From the NCBI GenBank assembly GCA_966211765.1, contig CBIHOV010000003.1, forward strand, positions 323,432 through 387,431: a DNA stretch of 64,000 nt. Reading direction: 5' to 3'. Position 1 is the first letter of the stretch. Every line of letters begins with the position of its first letter. Source of the DNA: Paraflavitalea sp966211765 (GTDB taxonomy: Bacteria > Bacteroidota > Bacteroidia > Chitinophagales > Chitinophagaceae). The position numbers were made by a program, and so were the translations under genes. Positions 26,546-36,033 of the stretch are shown here, piece after piece. Below the pieces are notes generated by a model, which saw only the letters and a program-made list of their open reading frames with translations, was not told the origin of the DNA and searched no databases.

Positions 26546-29026
26546 TCAGCGCACCAACTCCAGGGTTCCACGCTTGGAGATCACGCGGCCTGCAATATCT
26601 ACCCCCTGCACCATGTACACAAAAGTGCCCGAGGATTGGCGTACACCACCGAGGGTGCCGTCCCAGCCTTTATGAATCGCATTGGTACTGAAGATCAACT
26701 GACCCCAGCGGTTATACACACGGAAAAAATCCAGGCGGGTGATGCCCACACAGATGGGATAGATCACATCATTGCGGCTGTCGCCGTTGGGAGAAAAACC
26801 ATTGGGTACAAAAATATCGGGATTGGTACGGAACACTTTTACCTTAATGGCATCTGTTCCATAACAACCGGCAGGGTTGGTGGCTTTCACGGTGTACTCC
26901 ATGGATTGGGCCGTTTCACCCCACAATACGGCCAGGGGATTGGGAATATTCGGATTGTTGAGCCCGGTAGCAGGCGACCAGGTAAATTTATTGGCAGTTG
27001 GATCGTTGGCAGTAGCCTGTAATTGCAGGGACTGTCCGAGTACTATTGCTGTATCCTTACCTGCAGATACAATAATGGGAGGCGCCACTTTTATCTGAAA
27101 AGTATCATTCAGGACATTGGGACATCCGGCATTCAATACAGTGAGAATATAATTGGTATTGATCAAAGGTTTGGCCAATGCCTGCAATGTATATGGAAGG
27201 CCAGGGATGCTACCATTGCCGGAATTGCTGAGTGTTGTCAGGGGGCGCCAGCTGTAACTGGTGCCTACAGTAATGGTGGCATTCAGCCGCAGGGAATCGC
27301 CATAACAAATAGCAGCCTCCGCCGGATCATAAGTAGCGGCCGGGAATGGCACATTCACATATTTGACAGTAGCCATATCACTCGTATCGGCTTCACAAAC
27401 CCCACTTTTCACAATGGTGCGGAACCAGGTGGTTGCTGTAAGCCCGCCAACTGTATAGACGCTGCCGGTATAAGCTGGTGTTACACTGTTCCACTGGGTG
27501 GCATTTGCCGACGATTGCCAGTTCAACACGCTTCCTGTATTGCCGCTTAGTGTAAGTAAACTGCCGGCAGTTTGCCCGGTACAAAAACTGCTGTTGTCGG
27601 GACCAAGCACACCTCCAACGCTTTTTGGATCGACTGTTACCAGGGCGCTGGTGCTCGTATCGGCCGGACAGGTAGGGCCATTTTGCACCACCACGGCGAA
27701 TTGGGTGGAAGCCGTAAGATTTTGCGCTGTGTATGATAAGCCAGTATTGGCAATGGGGGTCCAGGTAGTGCCATTGGTGCTGGACAGCCAGCCTAGTATG
27801 TCCCCGTTTTGCCCGCCCAGGGTAAGCAAGCTGTTGTTCAGGCCGGTACAAACCTCGTTATCACCCGATACAGTACCACCTATACTGGGGGGCCTGCTGG
27901 AAACCATGAGGGAATCGCGCAGGTCGGCACAGCCGTTCACTTCTCGGGCAATAATAAGACCGCTGACAGGGCCTGCCTTCACTGTAACACTATTGCTGCT
28001 GCCACCTGATTGGATTGTCCAGCCGGCAGGCACCGTCCAGCTATATACAGCATTGGCCAGTGCGGGAATGGAATAAGTAAAGGTGCCATTGGCGCAGGCA
28101 ATTTGCGGGCCGCTGATCTCGAGGCCTGCACAACTATTGCGGAGGGCTACATAAGCATACGCAAAATGTGCCCCTGGATTGCAATTATTTGCCTGGAAGG
28201 TAAGGGTAACCTGTTTGCCCCGGTAGGCCGACAGATCGAAGGTTACTTCGGTCCAGTCCTTGGTCCATACATCATATAAAAACTGGCCGCCGCCTCCACC
28301 ACCTCCTCCGCCACCGCCGCCACCGCTGTGGGAAAAGAAAGGAACACTGCTATTGATAAATCCCTGTGCTATGGCTGTTGCAGAATCGAGGGTAGCGCCG
28401 GTAGAACTGCCACCACCTCCTCCTCCCCCTCCTCCGCCTTGTCCGGCATTGTTGAAGGTAGGCAGGTAATATTCGGGCGAAGCACAAGTGATGATGCTAT
28501 CGGGTGTATTGAGGGTGGCCTTGAACAAAGGCTGTTCGTGTGAATTGTGGGTGCCGTTTTCCAGTACCAGGGCATAGGCATAGGTCATTGTATAAGGCTC
28601 GGAAACAGGGCCGGCCGGCACCAGGATGGTATAGGAAACAGAGCGAGTAAAACCGCCGGGGTTGTTACCTCTTCCCAGTTCGAAGGAGGTAGCAGTGGAT
28701 CCCAACTTGACGGAATACCCGTAGGAGTAACCATTGATGGTGGGAATGGTGGAGAAAAAGCCAAAGGGATCGGTACCGGCACTTGTATTGACCTGGATGC
28801 CGGTTATGCCGAGGGTATATTCGGGAATGGTGGTTATTCCGTTATTGGGAAATGGATAATTCTGGATAGATCCGCTTACCAGGCCGGTGCTGGCTGACCA
28901 ATTGGAAAGATCGCCGGTAGCGAAATTAATATTCATCGGGCAGGCCTGCGACTGGGCCAGCACGGGCACCACTGAGGCTGCCAGTATACTGCACAACAAT
29001 AAATGCCTGATGATTTTACACTTCAT
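26546..29026 (-). CDS. Surface protein with poly-glycine tracts, Ig-like/PKD domains and T9SS type B sorting domain
   Basis: About 826 residues from the ATG at 29026; a second ATG lies 4 codons upstream. A signal peptide ends VLAQSQA. The N-terminal jelly-roll-like domain (to about 300) is interrupted by two pure glycine runs of 10 (28409-28438) and 13 (28286-28324) residues. Ig-like/PKD segments follow (YSIPALANAVYSWTVPAGW; SAGKDTAIVLGQSLQLQA), then the gliding-motility C-terminal domain (PNGFSPNGDSRNDVIYP through WDGTLGG to GTLELVR). The predicted site is the cell surface after T9SS export. The glycine codons are mixed (GGT, GGC, GGA), so the runs are selected at protein level and not simple slippage. 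Confidence 0.9.
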   Translation of the reverse strand: MKCKIIRHLLLCSILAASVVPVLAQSQACPMNINFATGDLSNWSASTGLVSGSIQNYPFPNNGITTIPEYTLGITGIQVNTSAGTDPFGFFSTIPTINGYSYGYSVKLGSTATSFELGRGNNPGGFTRSVSYTILVPAGPVSEPYTMTYAYALVLENGTHNSHEQPLFKATLNTPDSIITCASPEYYLPTFNNAGQGGGGGGGGGGSSTGATLDSATAIAQGFINSSVPFFSHSGGGGGGGGGGGGGQFLYDVWTKDWTEVTFDLSAYRGKQVTLTFQANNCNPGAHFAYAYVALRNSCAGLEISGPQIACANGTFTYSIPALANAVYSWTVPAGWTIQSGGSSNSVTVKAGPVSGLIIAREVNGCADLRDSLMVSSRPPSIGGTVSGDNEVCTGLNNSLLTLGGQNGDILGWLSSTNGTTWTPIANTGLSYTAQNLTASTQFAVVVQNGPTCPADTSTSALVTVDPKSVGGVLGPDNSSFCTGQTAGSLLTLSGNTGSVLNWQSSANATQWNSVTPAYTGSVYTVGGLTATTWFRTIVKSGVCEADTSDMATVKYVNVPFPAATYDPAEAAICYGDSLRLNATITVGTSYSWRPLTTLSNSGNGSIPGLPYTLQALAKPLINTNYILTVLNAGCPNVLNDTFQIKVAPPIIVSAGKDTAIVLGQSLQLQATANDPTANKFTWSPATGLNNPNIPNPLAVLWGETAQSMEYTVKATNPAGCYGTDAIKVKVFRTNPDIFVPNGFSPNGDSRNDVIYPICVGITRLDFFRVYNRWGQLIFSTNAIHKGWDGTLGGVRQSSGTFVYMVQGVDIAGRVISKRGTLELVR

Positions 29027-29221
29027 AAACCGGTACATTAAATGCAGGCTATACAGGGCTGTTCAGCAGGATCATCGGAAATAACAGAAGTATTCAGTAC
29101 TATGTACAGGATATATACCTATCAGGTTGCTAAAGCGTTGGGCAAAACACGCCCTTTTTTACAAACAACCCGGTTAACTAATTGTAAAGGGGTAGATTTA
29201 TTGTCGAAAGCACAGCAATAT

Positions 29222-30220
29222 ATGAAAATAATCCCCTTGCTACTAGTATTCCTGTTTTTTTGCAGCAGTCATTACTTCCAGGCTCAAAAGAAAGCGGCTG
29301 TACCTATTATTTTCGATAACGATTTTGGTCCCGATTATGATGATGTAGGATCCATAGCATTGCTGCACGCACTGGCCGACAGCGGGGAAGCAAATATACT
29401 GGCCACTATTGCCTGCAATAAACAGCCGTGGGCAGCAGCAGCCCTCCAGGTGTTCAATACGTATTTTAAGCGGCCACAAACGCCCATCGGTGTGCCAAAG
29501 GGCAACGCCCTCAACATACCTGCCTGGCAAAAATGGGATTCAGTGGTGGTAGCCAGGTATCCGCATACGATCCGCACCAATGATGAGACCATGGATGCCG
29601 TAGCATTGTACCGTAAAATACTGACCGCACAGCCCGATGGCTCGGTAACGATTGTAACGGTAGGCTTCCTCACCAACCTGGCCAATCTGCTTCAATCACC
29701 GGCCGACCAGTATTCGTCCCTGGCCGGTGTGGACCTGGTAAAAAAGAAAGTAAAACTATTGGTTTCCATGGCAGGCAAGTTCCCATCGGGTACAGAATTC
29801 AATGTGGAGAAGGATGCCATAGCCTCCGGAAAGGTCTTTACGCAATGGCCTGGCCCGATCATTTTTAGTGGAGTTGAAATAGGTGTTGAAATACGCACCG
29901 GTTTACCCTTGATCAATAACCACACTATTCAAAAAAGTCCTGTGAAAGATGTATTTGCCCGCTGCATTCCCATGAGCGAACAGGACAGGCAGGGTCGTAT
30001 GAGCTGGGATGAAACAACGGTGCTGGTGGCCATCAAGGGATGGGAGCCCTATTACACGGTACAGCCCGGCCGGTTTATTATCAACAACAATGGCAGCAAT
30101 GCCTGGGATGCCAGCGGGAAAGGGCATCACTACCTCGTAAAGAAAATGGCGGTACCTGAAATAACAGCCATCATCAATCAGCTGATCATGCATCAGCCAT
30201 CGAGGGCGATCAATAATTAA
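29222..30220 (+). CDS. Exported nucleoside hydrolase (inosine-uridine preferring family)
   Basis: 332 residues from the ATG at 29222, chosen because it starts a clear signal peptide (KIIPLLLVFLFFCSS). Upstream in-frame codons overlap the control region of the divergent gene. The calcium-binding start DNDFGPDYDDVGSIALLHAL is a variant of the family's DxDxGxDDxxAL. VTVGFLTNLANLL and DETTVLVAIKGW are further family motifs. It should hydrolyse the N-glycosidic bond of ribonucleosides, here outside the cytoplasm, which would salvage purines or pyrimidines from the environment. Its last 11 bases overlap the convergent deacetylase gene. Confidence 0.9.
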   Translation: MKIIPLLLVFLFFCSSHYFQAQKKAAVPIIFDNDFGPDYDDVGSIALLHALADSGEANILATIACNKQPWAAAALQVFNTYFKRPQTPIGVPKGNALNIPAWQKWDSVVVARYPHTIRTNDETMDAVALYRKILTAQPDGSVTIVTVGFLTNLANLLQSPADQYSSLAGVDLVKKKVKLLVSMAGKFPSGTEFNVEKDAIASGKVFTQWPGPIIFSGVEIGVEIRTGLPLINNHTIQKSPVKDVFARCIPMSEQDRQGRMSWDETTVLVAIKGWEPYYTVQPGRFIINNNGSNAWDASGKGHHYLVKKMAVPEITAIINQLIMHQPSRAINN

Positions 30221-31112
30221 ATTCAGAAAGGCCCTTAAAACTGACCTGCATTTGTTTCAGGTGAACAATAAGTGCATGCAATTGATCAGCCTGGCTCCTG
30301 CTGTGCGGAACTACATTACCGGATGCATCTTTACCGCCCTTTCGAAAGGCGCGGTCATGCATCAGCAATATCACCTTGCCCTGACGTTCACCGGTCTTTT
30401 TAATTTTGTTCAATACACTTGTCCAGTCTTCCGTAAGCCGGTCTTTTTCAATATGCTCAACAGCGTACATGTTCAGATCAGGATACAGCTGTTCATTAAC
30501 CTGGTAATCGACCCCGGTGAAATTTTCTATTAATTTCTTTTGATCCAAGGCTTCCTTGTGTAATTCAAAGCTCATTTTCCATTCTACATTCCAACCAAAT
30601 ATGTCGAAACCTGCTTCGAATAATTCTTTGGTACAACCTTCAGTACCTTTTTCACAATGAAAAAGTGTTTTTTTGAACTCACGTGGTTCATTAGTAAGGC
30701 CCCTGGGAATGCAGGTTGAATTTCTTCCCGGCAATCTTGCGAGGTGGAGGTTCAGGCCCTTATCAGTATTCCCTACATTCTTATCCAAGCATTCGATGAT
30801 CAGCTCTTTCCCCTTTTTAAAATCGTCGACGATTGATCTTAAAGTGCCATCACTATCAATTTGAACACCATTATTTAAGTAATAATCTGTGAAGTAAAAA
30901 TTAGCGTGGGAATAGCTATGCAGGCCAATATCGTGCAAGGCATTCATCTGTTGCAAAAGCTTCAACAATGTATGCTGATCTCTTTTGCGGGCATATTGCA
31001 ATTCATTGCCTATCAGAAAAAAGGTAGCTTTTACGCCGGTTTCCCGGAGCACGTCCAGCACTTCTTCTGTACCGGCCTGTACACCATCATCAAACGTTAG
31101 ATATACTTCCAT
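30210..31112 (-). CDS. Polysaccharide deacetylase (NodB-homology) family protein
   Basis: This is a 300-residue protein with no signal peptide. NodB motifs are present: motif 1 YLTFDDG (residues 4-10), motif 2 HSYSH (His65/His69, zinc ligands), motif 3 RLPGRN, motif 4 FDIFGWNVEW and motif 5 ILLMHDRAF. The expected chemistry is metal-dependent removal of an N- or O-acetyl group from a sugar. A cytoplasmic place and the small size fit carbohydrate or modified-metabolite deacetylation better than cell-wall remodelling. Its 3-prime end overlaps the nucleoside hydrolase gene. Confidence 0.87.
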   Translation of the reverse strand: MEVYLTFDDGVQAGTEEVLDVLRETGVKATFFLIGNELQYARKRDQHTLLKLLQQMNALHDIGLHSYSHANFYFTDYYLNNGVQIDSDGTLRSIVDDFKKGKELIIECLDKNVGNTDKGLNLHLARLPGRNSTCIPRGLTNEPREFKKTLFHCEKGTEGCTKELFEAGFDIFGWNVEWKMSFELHKEALDQKKLIENFTGVDYQVNEQLYPDLNMYAVEHIEKDRLTEDWTSVLNKIKKTGERQGKVILLMHDRAFRKGGKDASGNVVPHSRSQADQLHALIVHLKQMQVSFKGLSEFNY

Positions 31113-31432
31113 AATTTATACTTCAGCAGGGCACCAGGTGTTTTTTGATCCGTGGAGAGGGATGCAACCAAAATAAAATAAAATACGCAGCACTTCCAAA
31201 TTTTCTATATTTACAAAGCGTTCAACCTCAAGCCTACATCCTTTTTAGTAACACCGCCAACACAGCGCTTATCGATCCCCTTGTTTTCCATTCAATTGTC
31301 GTTGGTATTTAGCTCCATTTACTGATCAGTAGCCCATATTCCCAAGGAAGGGTTTGCTCAGCATGCCGTTATGCCTGCGTTGCAGCGGCAAGTGATTTCT
31401 TTTCATGCATTTAAAATCCTAATTCAATATTT
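31113..31432. other. Divergent intergenic region, nothing distinct
   Basis: 320 bases between divergent genes. AT-rich text (AAAATAAAATAAAATA near 31169-31184) is followed by unstructured sequence. No convincing TAnnTTTG box, hairpin or repeat was found. Confidence 0.5.
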
Positions 31433-32551
31433 ATGCGTAAAATTTCAACTACTGCTGTTTTACTTATGCTGACGCTACTGGTGCAGGCACAAGTGCCTGA
31501 CACATTAATTGCCATCCGCGACGCCGCCCAAACTACGCGCATGAGTGTTCATACGAATGGCGGCATGTATGTGGGCGGCAATTTCAATGCCGGCGCTACA
31601 CCCGGCCTGGTAGCAGAGGGCGCCGGCACCCGCCTGCTGTGGTATCCTGAAAAAGCGGCTTTCCGGGCAGGTTATGTGACCCTCACGCAATGGGATGATG
31701 CCAATATCGGCAACTGGTCATTGGCCATAGGGGAAGATACGCGGGCCTCGGGTGATAATTCGGTGGCTTTGGGCAAACTGTGTGTGGCAGCCAATGCTTC
31801 GACCTTCGCGGTAGGTGAACAGAATACAGCTTCGGGCGCCGCTTCGGTAGCGCTTGGCTATCATTCACACACCAATGCACGCCAGGGCAGCTTTGTATTT
31901 GGCGACCGTTCTACTATCGATACCATCCGGGCCGGGGTCAATCATTCGGCCAACTGGCGGGTGTCGGGCGGTTTCCGGATTTTCACTTCTTCTAACCTGA
32001 GTACGGGGGTCACGCTTCAATCGGGCGCCAGTGTGAGCAACTGGGGCCAGGCAAATGCGGTGATCTCAACTTCTACGGGCGCTCTGCTCAGCACAGATGG
32101 TGTATGGACGAATGCTTCTGACGTTCACCGCAAGCACCTTTTTGAAGATGTGCATGGGGAGGAAATTTTAGACAAGCTGCGGACCATACCTATTCGCCGC
32201 TGGGGTTACCTAAGTGAAGCTGATAAAGTGCGGCACCTTGGCCCCACGGCGCAGGATTTTTATGCAGCATTTGGCCTGGGCAGTGATGAACGTAGTATTG
32301 GCACGGTGGATGCTGACGGCGTGGCGCTGGCAGCAGTACAGGCCCTTGATGTTCGCACAAGGGAACAGGCAACAGCGGTACAAAAGCTGGAGCAGGAAAA
32401 TGCTGCACTGCGTGGAAGGCTCCAGGTTTTGGAACACCATGTGGGCATGAATAAGGCTAACCTGCCAGTGACGATCCTACTGGCGGCAGGAGGGATTGTA
32501 TTGGGCCTGCTATTGGTGGTCCGGCGTAAAGCAATTACCGCCAAATCCTGA
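31433..32551 (+). CDS. YadA-head-like fibre protein with peptidase S74 chaperone domain and C-terminal membrane anchor
   Basis: The 372-residue protein has a signal peptide to about residue 19. YadA-head-like left-handed repeats (about 95-165) follow: NWSLAIGEDTRASGDNSVALG, FAVGEQNTASGAASVALG, SFVFGDRS. The S74 intramolecular chaperone domain (about 228-310) starts at Ser229-Asp230 with K234, the pattern of the self-cleavage site. A coiled coil (EQATAVQKLEQENAALRGRLQVLE, about 311-335) leads to one membrane helix (345-363) and a positive tail. S74 domains trimerise phage-tail and surface fibres. A bacterial trimeric surface fibre is inferred. A T9SS protein follows 66 bases on. Confidence 0.83.
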   Translation: MRKISTTAVLLMLTLLVQAQVPDTLIAIRDAAQTTRMSVHTNGGMYVGGNFNAGATPGLVAEGAGTRLLWYPEKAAFRAGYVTLTQWDDANIGNWSLAIGEDTRASGDNSVALGKLCVAANASTFAVGEQNTASGAASVALGYHSHTNARQGSFVFGDRSTIDTIRAGVNHSANWRVSGGFRIFTSSNLSTGVTLQSGASVSNWGQANAVISTSTGALLSTDGVWTNASDVHRKHLFEDVHGEEILDKLRTIPIRRWGYLSEADKVRHLGPTAQDFYAAFGLGSDERSIGTVDADGVALAAVQALDVRTREQATAVQKLEQENAALRGRLQVLEHHVGMNKANLPVTILLAAGGIVLGLLLVVRRKAITAKS

Positions 32552-32617
32552 TCCACTGCAACCCTGCAATCATCTTTGATACGAATTCAGGCTGTTTCAA
32601 ACTGTAAAACATTTTTT

Positions 32618-33604
32618 ATGAAAAGCATGTATGTATTGCTGCTGCATTTATTGCTGTCCGGTAGCCTATTGGCACAGCAGGTGCAGGTGGGATCGGGCGC
32701 TTCGGTGGTGCTTTATCCGGGCAGTAGTTTATCGAGCAATGGCCTTGTGCTGACGCCCTCCTCTCCCACTGACTTCTCCGGATTTACCATCGATAACAGT
32801 ACCACGGTGGCCCACCCATTTGGCCCTACCTATGTAACGCGCGTATACCAGTTTAATCCTGCCGGCCCTGTGTTCTCCGGCGATATTCGTTTCAACTACA
32901 TGGATAGTGAATTGAACGGCCTTTCAGAATCTTCCCTGCAACTGATCGTTTATAATGGCAGTTCCTGGCAGATAGCCGGCAGCAGTGTGCATGAAACATC
33001 TTTCAATTATGTGGAAGTTGCGGGTATCAGCAACCTGATGCTGGGAGAAGTGATCCTCGCCAGCGGCCTGGCGCTACCACTTAGGTGGGGCGCAGTGACT
33101 GCCACCTGGCGACAGGAAGGAGTCTCCATACGATGGACCACGGAACAGGAATACCAGGTGAGCCATTTTGATGTGGAAAGAAGTGCCGATGGCCTGCATT
33201 GGTTTATAGCCATTGCAGGCATAGTTGCGGGCAACCAATCGCATCGGCGGGAATATGTACAGACAGACAACACAGATCATCCCGGGACTTTGTATTACCG
33301 TATACGGCAAACAGATATGGACGGGCGAACCACCCTTTCAAAAGTGGCGATGGTTGCTGCCAGGCATGGAACCGATCAGCTGATGGTGCAACCGAATCCT
33401 GCCAATGGTTATTTTAGCCTTACGGGCATCACACCGTCTGAGATGAACCAGGCAGACCTGTATACGGCCGGAGGGGCTTTGATCAAAACCTGGAAGGGTT
33501 ATCAACCACGTTATACTTTACCCAGGCTGGTAGCGGGTATTTATTATGTTCGCATTCACCTCGCAAACGGGTATACGGTGAGCAGGCAACTGGCAGTAAA
33601 GTAA
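32618..33604 (+). CDS. Secreted protein with T9SS type A sorting domain
   Basis: 328 residues from the ATG at 32618, which opens the signal peptide (YVLLLHLLLSGSLLAQQ); a codon further upstream adds a non-signal tail. The middle part (about 165-245; TWRQEGVSIRWTTEQEYQVSHFDVERSADG, YYRIRQTDMDGRTTLS) is the fibronectin-like segment common before T9SS tails. The C-terminal type A sorting domain runs from VQPNPANGYFSL through the end (AGIYYVRI, SRQLAVK). Function of the N-terminal part is unknown. It is probably co-transcribed with the S74 fibre gene and ends at a strong terminator. Confidence 0.88.
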   Translation: MKSMYVLLLHLLLSGSLLAQQVQVGSGASVVLYPGSSLSSNGLVLTPSSPTDFSGFTIDNSTTVAHPFGPTYVTRVYQFNPAGPVFSGDIRFNYMDSELNGLSESSLQLIVYNGSSWQIAGSSVHETSFNYVEVAGISNLMLGEVILASGLALPLRWGAVTATWRQEGVSIRWTTEQEYQVSHFDVERSADGLHWFIAIAGIVAGNQSHRREYVQTDNTDHPGTLYYRIRQTDMDGRTTLSKVAMVAARHGTDQLMVQPNPANGYFSLTGITPSEMNQADLYTAGGALIKTWKGYQPRYTLPRLVAGIYYVRIHLANGYTVSRQLAVK

Positions 33605-33608
33605 AAAG

Positions 33609-33668
33609 AAAGGCTGCCCCGTTGCTGGTTCGCGAAGGCACGAACCAGGGCTTTGGGGCAGCCTTTTT
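33609..33668. terminator. Strong terminator after the T9SS gene
   Basis: The outer stem AAAGGCTGCCCC (33609-33620) pairs perfectly with GGGGCAGCCTTT (33655-33666) and runs into five T. An inner stem CTGGTTCG/CGAACCAG adds stability. Lying between convergent genes, it can serve both strands. Confidence 0.85.
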
Positions 33669-33682
33669 ACCTGTTCAACACA

Positions 33683-34027
33683 CTAGGCTGCCGGAATCGC
33701 CATCCTTACTTCCACAATGGCCCCGTACTGAATAATGGGGCATTTTTTTGCAATTTCTACTGCCTCCTCGTAATCCTTTGCCTTTATGAGGAATAAACCG
33801 CCAATCGATTTCTTTTTCTCGGCATAAGGACCTTCCTGCACATCGCCGGCAGTGATCACTCTGCCATCTACATCCCATCTTTTGGGAGGCGCCACCAATT
33901 TATCGGCAGCTGCTATACCAGCAATCCATTCCTGGTAGGGCTTCATGGCTTCTTTCATTTGCTCTGGTGAAGGCATAGGGCTTTTACCTGTAAGATCTCT
34001 GTGGATCGCAATTAAAAACTCTTTCAT
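33683..34027 (-). CDS. YCII/DGPF-family small protein
   Basis: The 114-residue protein has the dimeric alpha-beta YCII fold: EFLIAIHRDLTG at the start, PEQMKEAMKPYQEWIAGIAAADKLV, the DGRVITAGDVQEGPYAEKKKSIGGLFLIKAKDYEEA core (a variant of the DGPF motif) and a closing CPIIQYGAIVEVR strand. Relatives are thought to act as small enzymes or ligand-binding modules and often travel with ECF sigma factors, but here the neighbour is an alpha/beta hydrolase. It is last of a minus-strand run that begins at the NmrA-like gene. Confidence 0.85.
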   Translation of the reverse strand: MKEFLIAIHRDLTGKSPMPSPEQMKEAMKPYQEWIAGIAAADKLVAPPKRWDVDGRVITAGDVQEGPYAEKKKSIGGLFLIKAKDYEEAVEIAKKCPIIQYGAIVEVRMAIPAA

Positions 34028-34113
34028 TTGTTCGATTTTATATTATTAGGAATGAATGACTCATTAGTTATTGAAGTAGGATAAATAACTTACCGGGGAA
34101 AGGACTTTGTGAG

Positions 34114-34890
34114 TTATAATGCGCTGGCCGCAGCGATTATAAAATCAGCTACTTTTTTGGGCTGGGACACCATGGGCACATGGCTGGAATTGAGCTCGAT
34201 GGTAGTAGCTTTTATCATTTTTGATTCGGCCCGGGCCAGGGCAACCGGAACCATTTGGTCATCGAGACCAACGATGTACCAGGAGGGTTTGGTCTTCCAG
34301 GCTGCGTTGGTTATTTTAGTGGTGGTAGCCTTTGTAGCCCATGGAACCTGTGTAGCAAAAACTACCTTTCTTTCTGCAGCAGGTAGATCCTGTGCAAAAT
34401 GATTGTTGATGCCTTTGGCTGTTAAACTTAAGAAACCTTCCGCATCGGGTCTGATCTCAGCACTGCCAGGCGCCGGAGGAAATGCCGACGTTACATCTCC
34501 TACCGATTGGCCATCACTGGGCACCAGGGCACAGACATAAAGCAACCCTACTACCTTGGGATCATTGCCGGCTTCGGTAACCACCATGCCCCCATAAGAA
34601 TGGCCTGCCAGCAATACGGGGCCATCCATTAAAGCAATGGCGCGTTTAGTGGCCGCTACATCATCTTCCAATGAGGTAAGCGGATTTTGCACGGCAATGA
34701 CGTTGTATCCCTTCGCCTGCAATATGGGAATAACTTTTGCCCAACTGGAACCATCGGCAAATGCGCCGTGCACCAATACTATATTTTTTACGCCTTTGGT
34801 CACTGATTGGGCATTTGTGTTTTGTGACATTGAAAAGATCGCTACTGCCGCCAGCCATGTGGCAGACAATACTTGCTTGAAACTGAACAT
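34114..34890 (-). CDS. Exported alpha/beta hydrolase (EstC/salicylate-esterase-like)
   Basis: The 258-residue protein has a signal peptide to about residue 27 (TNAQS). The oxyanion segment is VHGAFADGSSW (40-50), the nucleophile Ser98 in GHSYGG, the acid Asp210 or Asp211 in VGLDDQMVP and the base His237 in NSSHVPMVSQP, a complete triad. The fold is that of small plant-like esterases and hydroxynitrile-lyase relatives; substrate unknown. It lies 63 bases after the second hydrolase and 86 before the YCII gene, in the same direction. Confidence 0.87.
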   Translation of the reverse strand: MFSFKQVLSATWLAAVAIFSMSQNTNAQSVTKGVKNIVLVHGAFADGSSWAKVIPILQAKGYNVIAVQNPLTSLEDDVAATKRAIALMDGPVLLAGHSYGGMVVTEAGNDPKVVGLLYVCALVPSDGQSVGDVTSAFPPAPGSAEIRPDAEGFLSLTAKGINNHFAQDLPAAERKVVFATQVPWATKATTTKITNAAWKTKPSWYIVGLDDQMVPVALARAESKMIKATTIELNSSHVPMVSQPKKVADFIIAAASAL

Positions 34891-34953
34891 ACAATTTGTA
34901 TTTTATTTGTTGTGAAATGGTGAGGAAAAACTCAGGAGTACGGAAGCTTAGCA

Positions 34954-36006
34954 CTAATTGCTGAGCGATTTTTTAATGGTGGCCGCAGCCTGCAACAGCG
35001 CGGTTTTAACTGCCGGAACATTGGCCAGTGGATTCAACAAGCCATAATCGTGGATGAGGCCTGCATACCTGGTCAAGGTTACGGGAACGCCTGCTTCGTC
35101 TAACTTACGGGCATAGGCTTCGCCTTCATCGCGCAACACATCATTCTCGGCTGTTTGTACGAGGGCCGGGGGCAAGCCTTTCAATTGCTCCAATGTGGCT
35201 TTTAGAGGAGAGGCGTATATTTCGGTGCGCTTTTTCTGATCCGGCAGGTAGTTATCCCAGAACCAGATCATCATTTTCTTTGTGAGGAATCTTCCTTCTG
35301 CCAGGTTGTTGTAAGAAGAAGTTTCGAAATTCGCATCTGTTACGGGCCATAACATCACCTGGAGTTTAATAGCAGGACCTTTCTTATCTTTTGCCATCAG
35401 GGCTACTGCGGCTGTCATATTGCCACCAACGCTGTTGCCTACCACTGCGAGGTTCTTTCCATTGACCCCAATTTCATTACCCTGTTCCGATACCCATTTA
35501 GTGACAGCGTATATTTGATTGATAGCAACCGGGTAACGCGCTTCGGGAGAAGGGGTATAGTCGGGAAACACCGCTACGGCGCCACTTTCCAGTACCAGGT
35601 CTCTTACCAGGCGCCTGTGAGTAGGATAATCACCCAACACCCATCCACCACCGTGAATATAGATGAAGACGGGTGCACCGGGCTTAACGCCTACAGGTTT
35701 TACAATATGTATATTGACCTTTTCACCATCCTGTGTGATGGTCCTTTCGGACTCTTCAATTCCTGCATAATCGAATGTTACGGAATTTTGTGCACCGGTC
35801 AATACCTGGCGCGCATCAGCGGGACTAAGTTGTTCGATGGGTTTACCGGTACCGCTATTGAGCACCTTCAGAAAACCCCTGACCTGTGTAAAAATGTGCG
35901 GATCGTTCTCTGCTTTGATTATGTTGTTGGTTTGTGCCATTATTGAGATGTTTAAACTTGTAAATAATATTGTGGGTAGTAACAGGCTTAATAAACTTAT
36001 TTTCAT
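34954..36006 (-). CDS. Exported HSL-family (GDXG-type) alpha/beta hydrolase
   Basis: The 350-residue protein has a signal peptide ending SIMAQ. Oxyanion motif HGGGW is at 118-122, and the nucleophile Ser192 sits in GNSVGG (a variant of GDSAGG). The acid is in QTAENDVLRDEG and the base His in GLIHDYG. These mark the hormone-sensitive lipase branch, carboxylesterases for short acyl or aryl esters. It sits 27 bases after the small protein gene at 36034-36351. With a second esterase, an NmrA-like reductase and a YCII protein beside it, the set resembles a small-molecule detoxification operon. Confidence 0.88.
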   Translation of the reverse strand: MKISLLSLLLPTILFTSLNISIMAQTNNIIKAENDPHIFTQVRGFLKVLNSGTGKPIEQLSPADARQVLTGAQNSVTFDYAGIEESERTITQDGEKVNIHIVKPVGVKPGAPVFIYIHGGGWVLGDYPTHRRLVRDLVLESGAVAVFPDYTPSPEARYPVAINQIYAVTKWVSEQGNEIGVNGKNLAVVGNSVGGNMTAAVALMAKDKKGPAIKLQVMLWPVTDANFETSSYNNLAEGRFLTKKMMIWFWDNYLPDQKKRTEIYASPLKATLEQLKGLPPALVQTAENDVLRDEGEAYARKLDEAGVPVTLTRYAGLIHDYGLLNPLANVPAVKTALLQAAATIKKSLSN

Positions 36007-36033
36007 GAGCGTGTTTTTTAGTGGCGCCGGGGC

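Noticed and set aside
28260..28469. Plus-strand frame rich in proline runs
   Set aside because: It is the exact antisense of the poly-glycine tracts of the T9SS protein; the proline runs are a by-product of GGN codons on the other strand.
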